A DNA stretch of 64,000 nucleotides from contig NZ_JAGEKP010000007.1 of NCBI RefSeq assembly GCF_017565305.1, positions 1 to 64,000 on the forward strand. Direction: 5' to 3'. Origin of the DNA: Leifsonia sp. TF02-11 (lineage in GTDB: Bacteria; Actinomycetota; Actinomycetes; Actinomycetales; Microbacteriaceae). Both the position numbers and the translations under genes were made by a program. This document shows, piece after piece, positions 62,330 through 64,000 of the stretch; position 1 is the stretch's first letter; the number at the start of each line of letters is the position of its first letter. Below the pieces are notes generated by a model that was given only the letters and a program-made list of their open reading frames with translations, had not been told where the DNA came from and did not search any database.

Positions 62330-63040
62330 ATGTGCGGACGATTCGCGTTGGACTCCGAGACCGACGAGATGATCCAGGAGTTCGTCGCAGAGGGCGGAGA
62401 CTTCCGCAACTGGCGACCGAGCTGGAACATCGCGCCGACCGACCCCATCCCCGTCTTCCTCGAGAGCAAGAAGGGGGACGAGCCGAGCGTGCGCCGGCTC
62501 GAGCTCGCACGGTGGTCGCTCGTCCCGTCGTGGTCCAAAGAACTCAAGACCAAGGTGCCGACCTTCAACGCCCGCGCGGAGACCGCGGCCGAAAAGCCGA
62601 TGTTCAAGGCCTCCGTCGCATCCCGGCGCGCGATCATCCCGGCCCGCGGCTACTACGAGTGGCAGACCGACCCGGAGACCAAGAAGAAGACGCCGTTCTT
62701 CATCCACTCGGCCGACGGCGAGCTGCTCGGCTTCGCCGGCCTGTACGCGTGGTGGGCTGATCCCGCGCTCGCGCGCGACGACCCGGAGCGTTGGCACCTC
62801 ACGGCCACCATCCTCACGTCGGACGCGGTGCAGACACTGTCAGACATCCACGACCGCAACCCGGTGCCGCTGCCGCGTGAGCTCTGGGATCACTGGGTCG
62901 ACCCGACGGTGGTCGGCGACCAGGCGCTGGTCGACGAGGCGGTGCGCGCCGCGCTGCCGGTGGCGGATGCGCTCGTGTTCGACCGCGTGGGGCCGGTCGT
63001 GGGCGACGGGCCGGAGCTGATCAGGCCGATCGACGGCTGA
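62330..63040 (+). CDS. SOS response-associated peptidase (YedK/HMCES family)
   Basis: 236 residues. Cys2, directly after the initiator Met, is the catalytic nucleophile that forms the thiazolidine crosslink with abasic sites in single-stranded DNA. Other conserved parts are NIAPTDPIPV, FNARAET (about 79-85), the active-site Glu in RGYYEW (about 106-111) and the His/Arg of HDRNPVPL (about 174). Protects abasic sites at replication forks. No LexA box was identified in the 86 bp upstream. Its last 20 bp overlap the convergent DUF998 gene. Confidence 0.95.
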   Translation: MCGRFALDSETDEMIQEFVAEGGDFRNWRPSWNIAPTDPIPVFLESKKGDEPSVRRLELARWSLVPSWSKELKTKVPTFNARAETAAEKPMFKASVASRRAIIPARGYYEWQTDPETKKKTPFFIHSADGELLGFAGLYAWWADPALARDDPERWHLTATILTSDAVQTLSDIHDRNPVPLPRELWDHWVDPTVVGDQALVDEAVRAALPVADALVFDRVGPVVGDGPELIRPIDG

Positions 63041-64000
63041 CGGCGAGCTTCGCGTCGTGGGCGTCGCTCCCCGCCGCCTCCGTGATCCGCAGGAACACGA
63101 TGATCCAGCTGAAGATGAGCACGGCGGCGACCAGCTCGACCGCGGTGAGGTTGTAGTAGCCGACCGCGAAGAACAGGGCCACCAGCACGATCACGCCGAT
63201 GAAGACCCAGCCGAGCACGTAGAACGCGCGCGGGAGGTGGGGCATCATCCAGCGGATGCCCACGGCGAGGATGCAGAAGACGACCGCCATCCCGGTCGCC
63301 GCCGTGTTGTGCAGCAGGAAGAAGCGGTCGACAGGGAACAGGCCGACGCAGGCGAGCATCGCACCGACGATGATGAGGCCGGTGCGCACCTGCAGTTCGC
63401 CGCGGGTCGGCCTCCGCTCGAGGCTGCCGCTGTCGGTCGCGTACCGCGCGATGGCCGTGACGACGACGCCTCCTACGATCACGGTGATGTTGAACGTCGC
63501 CGCCGACAGGTCGTCGCTGATGCCGAGCACACTCAGATTCTGCTTCCACCAGTGCGGGTTGGAGGCGGTGAGCATGCTCGTCAGGGCTCCCACCACCAGG
63601 AAGATGGCGAGCACCGCCGAGAGGAGCAGCGGGTTCATGTTGGCGGCGGACAGGAACACGTAATACGCCGAGACGGCCGCTGCGGTGCCGACGAGCAGGG
63701 TGGCCGGGAGGGCGAACACCTGCGCGTCCTGGAAGCTCCGCGCGAGCACGTCGCTGAGCACCGTCCAGAGCAGCAGGACGACGACGGCGTGCGCGACCGA
63801 GATCGCGAGCGAGTCGAACACCTCCACGGCCGCACCCAGCCGCGACCGGTGCTCCTTGGGGCGGCTGAACCAGGGGATGCTCCAGGTCGTGATGCGACCG
63901 CCGCCGTAGGAGACGAGGGCGACGATGCAGCAGGCGATCGCGGCGAACTGGCCGACGGATCCCGCGCCCGCGATCGAGAGATCGTGACCGGCGAACACGA
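63021..64000 (-). CDS. DUF998-type integral membrane protein (5' end at window edge)
   Basis: At least 325 residues, with about 9 hydrophobic helices (for example AHAVVVLLLWTVLSDVLA, LLLSAVLAIFLVVGALTSML, VIVGGVVVTAIARYA). The segment LFPVDRFFLLHNTAATGMAVVFCILAVGIRWMMP, with FPVD before a His/Asn pair, is the DUF998 hallmark. Function of the family unknown. A GTG at 63998 could be the start, but the frame is open to the edge, so the N-terminus may continue. Ends tail-to-tail with the SOS protein gene, 20 bp overlap. Confidence 0.78.
   Translation of the reverse strand, partial: VFAGHDLSIAGAGSVGQFAAIACCIVALVSYGGGRITTWSIPWFSRPKEHRSRLGAAVEVFDSLAISVAHAVVVLLLWTVLSDVLARSFQDAQVFALPATLLVGTAAAVSAYYVFLSAANMNPLLLSAVLAIFLVVGALTSMLTASNPHWWKQNLSVLGISDDLSAATFNITVIVGGVVVTAIARYATDSGSLERRPTRGELQVRTGLIIVGAMLACVGLFPVDRFFLLHNTAATGMAVVFCILAVGIRWMMPHLPRAFYVLGWVFIGVIVLVALFFAVGYYNLTAVELVAAVLIFSWIIVFLRITEAAGSDAHDAKLAVSRRSA

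Overview
The window is a high-GC actinobacterial chromosome segment. GC-rich codon use, GTG starts, many 4-bp start/stop overlaps and the gene content (MsiK-type sugar ABC operon without its own ATPase, DUF4082 surface proteins, GT26-type glycosyltransferase, RecQ with HRDC) fit Microbacteriaceae, possibly Leifsonia or a relative. That placement is inference from family resemblance, not a database match. No rRNA, tRNA, prophage, insertion sequence or classical CRISPR array was seen.

Left part (1-31.4 kb) is a mosaic of metabolic units. 1-5.5 kb: a LacI-controlled cluster with a Gfo/Idh/MocA oxidoreductase, an NAD-dependent epimerase whose C-terminus runs into an in-frame 15-bp repeat (TSPDS pentapeptides) and off the window, a creatinase-fold protein that has lost metal ligands, and an SDR dehydrogenase. 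5.5-7.8 kb: a two-subunit CoA-transferase with a divergent IclR regulator; with the SDR it could form a ketone-body pathway. 8-10.2 kb: DHA2-type MFS exporter plus MarR. 10.3-16.4 kb: amino-acid permease, EamA transporter, RecQ and two RibD-like reductases. 16.5-26 kb: DeoR-controlled sugar regulon (GH4, SIS-domain isomerase, ABC binding protein and two permeases, PfkB kinase, GH3). 26-31.4 kb: hexapeptide-repeat protein, acyl-CoA oxidase, malate dehydrogenase, prolyl aminopeptidase.

Right part (31.5-62.2 kb) is one large exopolysaccharide/cell-surface glycan locus. It holds a 1502-residue DUF4082 surface protein, nucleotide-sugar enzymes (dehydrogenase, epimerase, two DegT aminotransferases, two hexapeptide acyltransferases), several glycosyltransferases, a Wzx-like flippase, a Wzy-like polymerase, two short chain-length proteins without a kinase, a three-domain glycosyltransferase fusion (GT26-GT2-GT2), an LhgO-like oxidase, the initiating polyprenyl glycosylphosphotransferase and two anchored secreted proteins. 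Genes 36077-45959 are almost all joined by 4-bp overlaps. The polymerase block (50.1-56.5 kb) runs on the opposite strand. An SOS-response (YedK/HMCES) protein and a partial DUF998 membrane protein close the window.

The most unusual signal is intergenic. Three families of short palindromic or inverted sequences fill gaps between unrelated genes: (A) two long hairpins with a 17-bp perfect stem and a compensatory base change between copies (10257-10305, 24032-24080); (B) two arrays of the octamer CTCCTCCG in both orientations with conserved 41/31-bp spacing, one with an exact 109-bp superperiod (15597-15826, 30288-30440); (C) a 339-bp array of nine 13-bp palindromes ATTCGTGACGAAT spaced 39-42 bp with three variant palindromes exactly half-way (28887-29225). 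Families B and C share a spacing near 41 bp, about four helical turns. Nothing recognised by me explains them.
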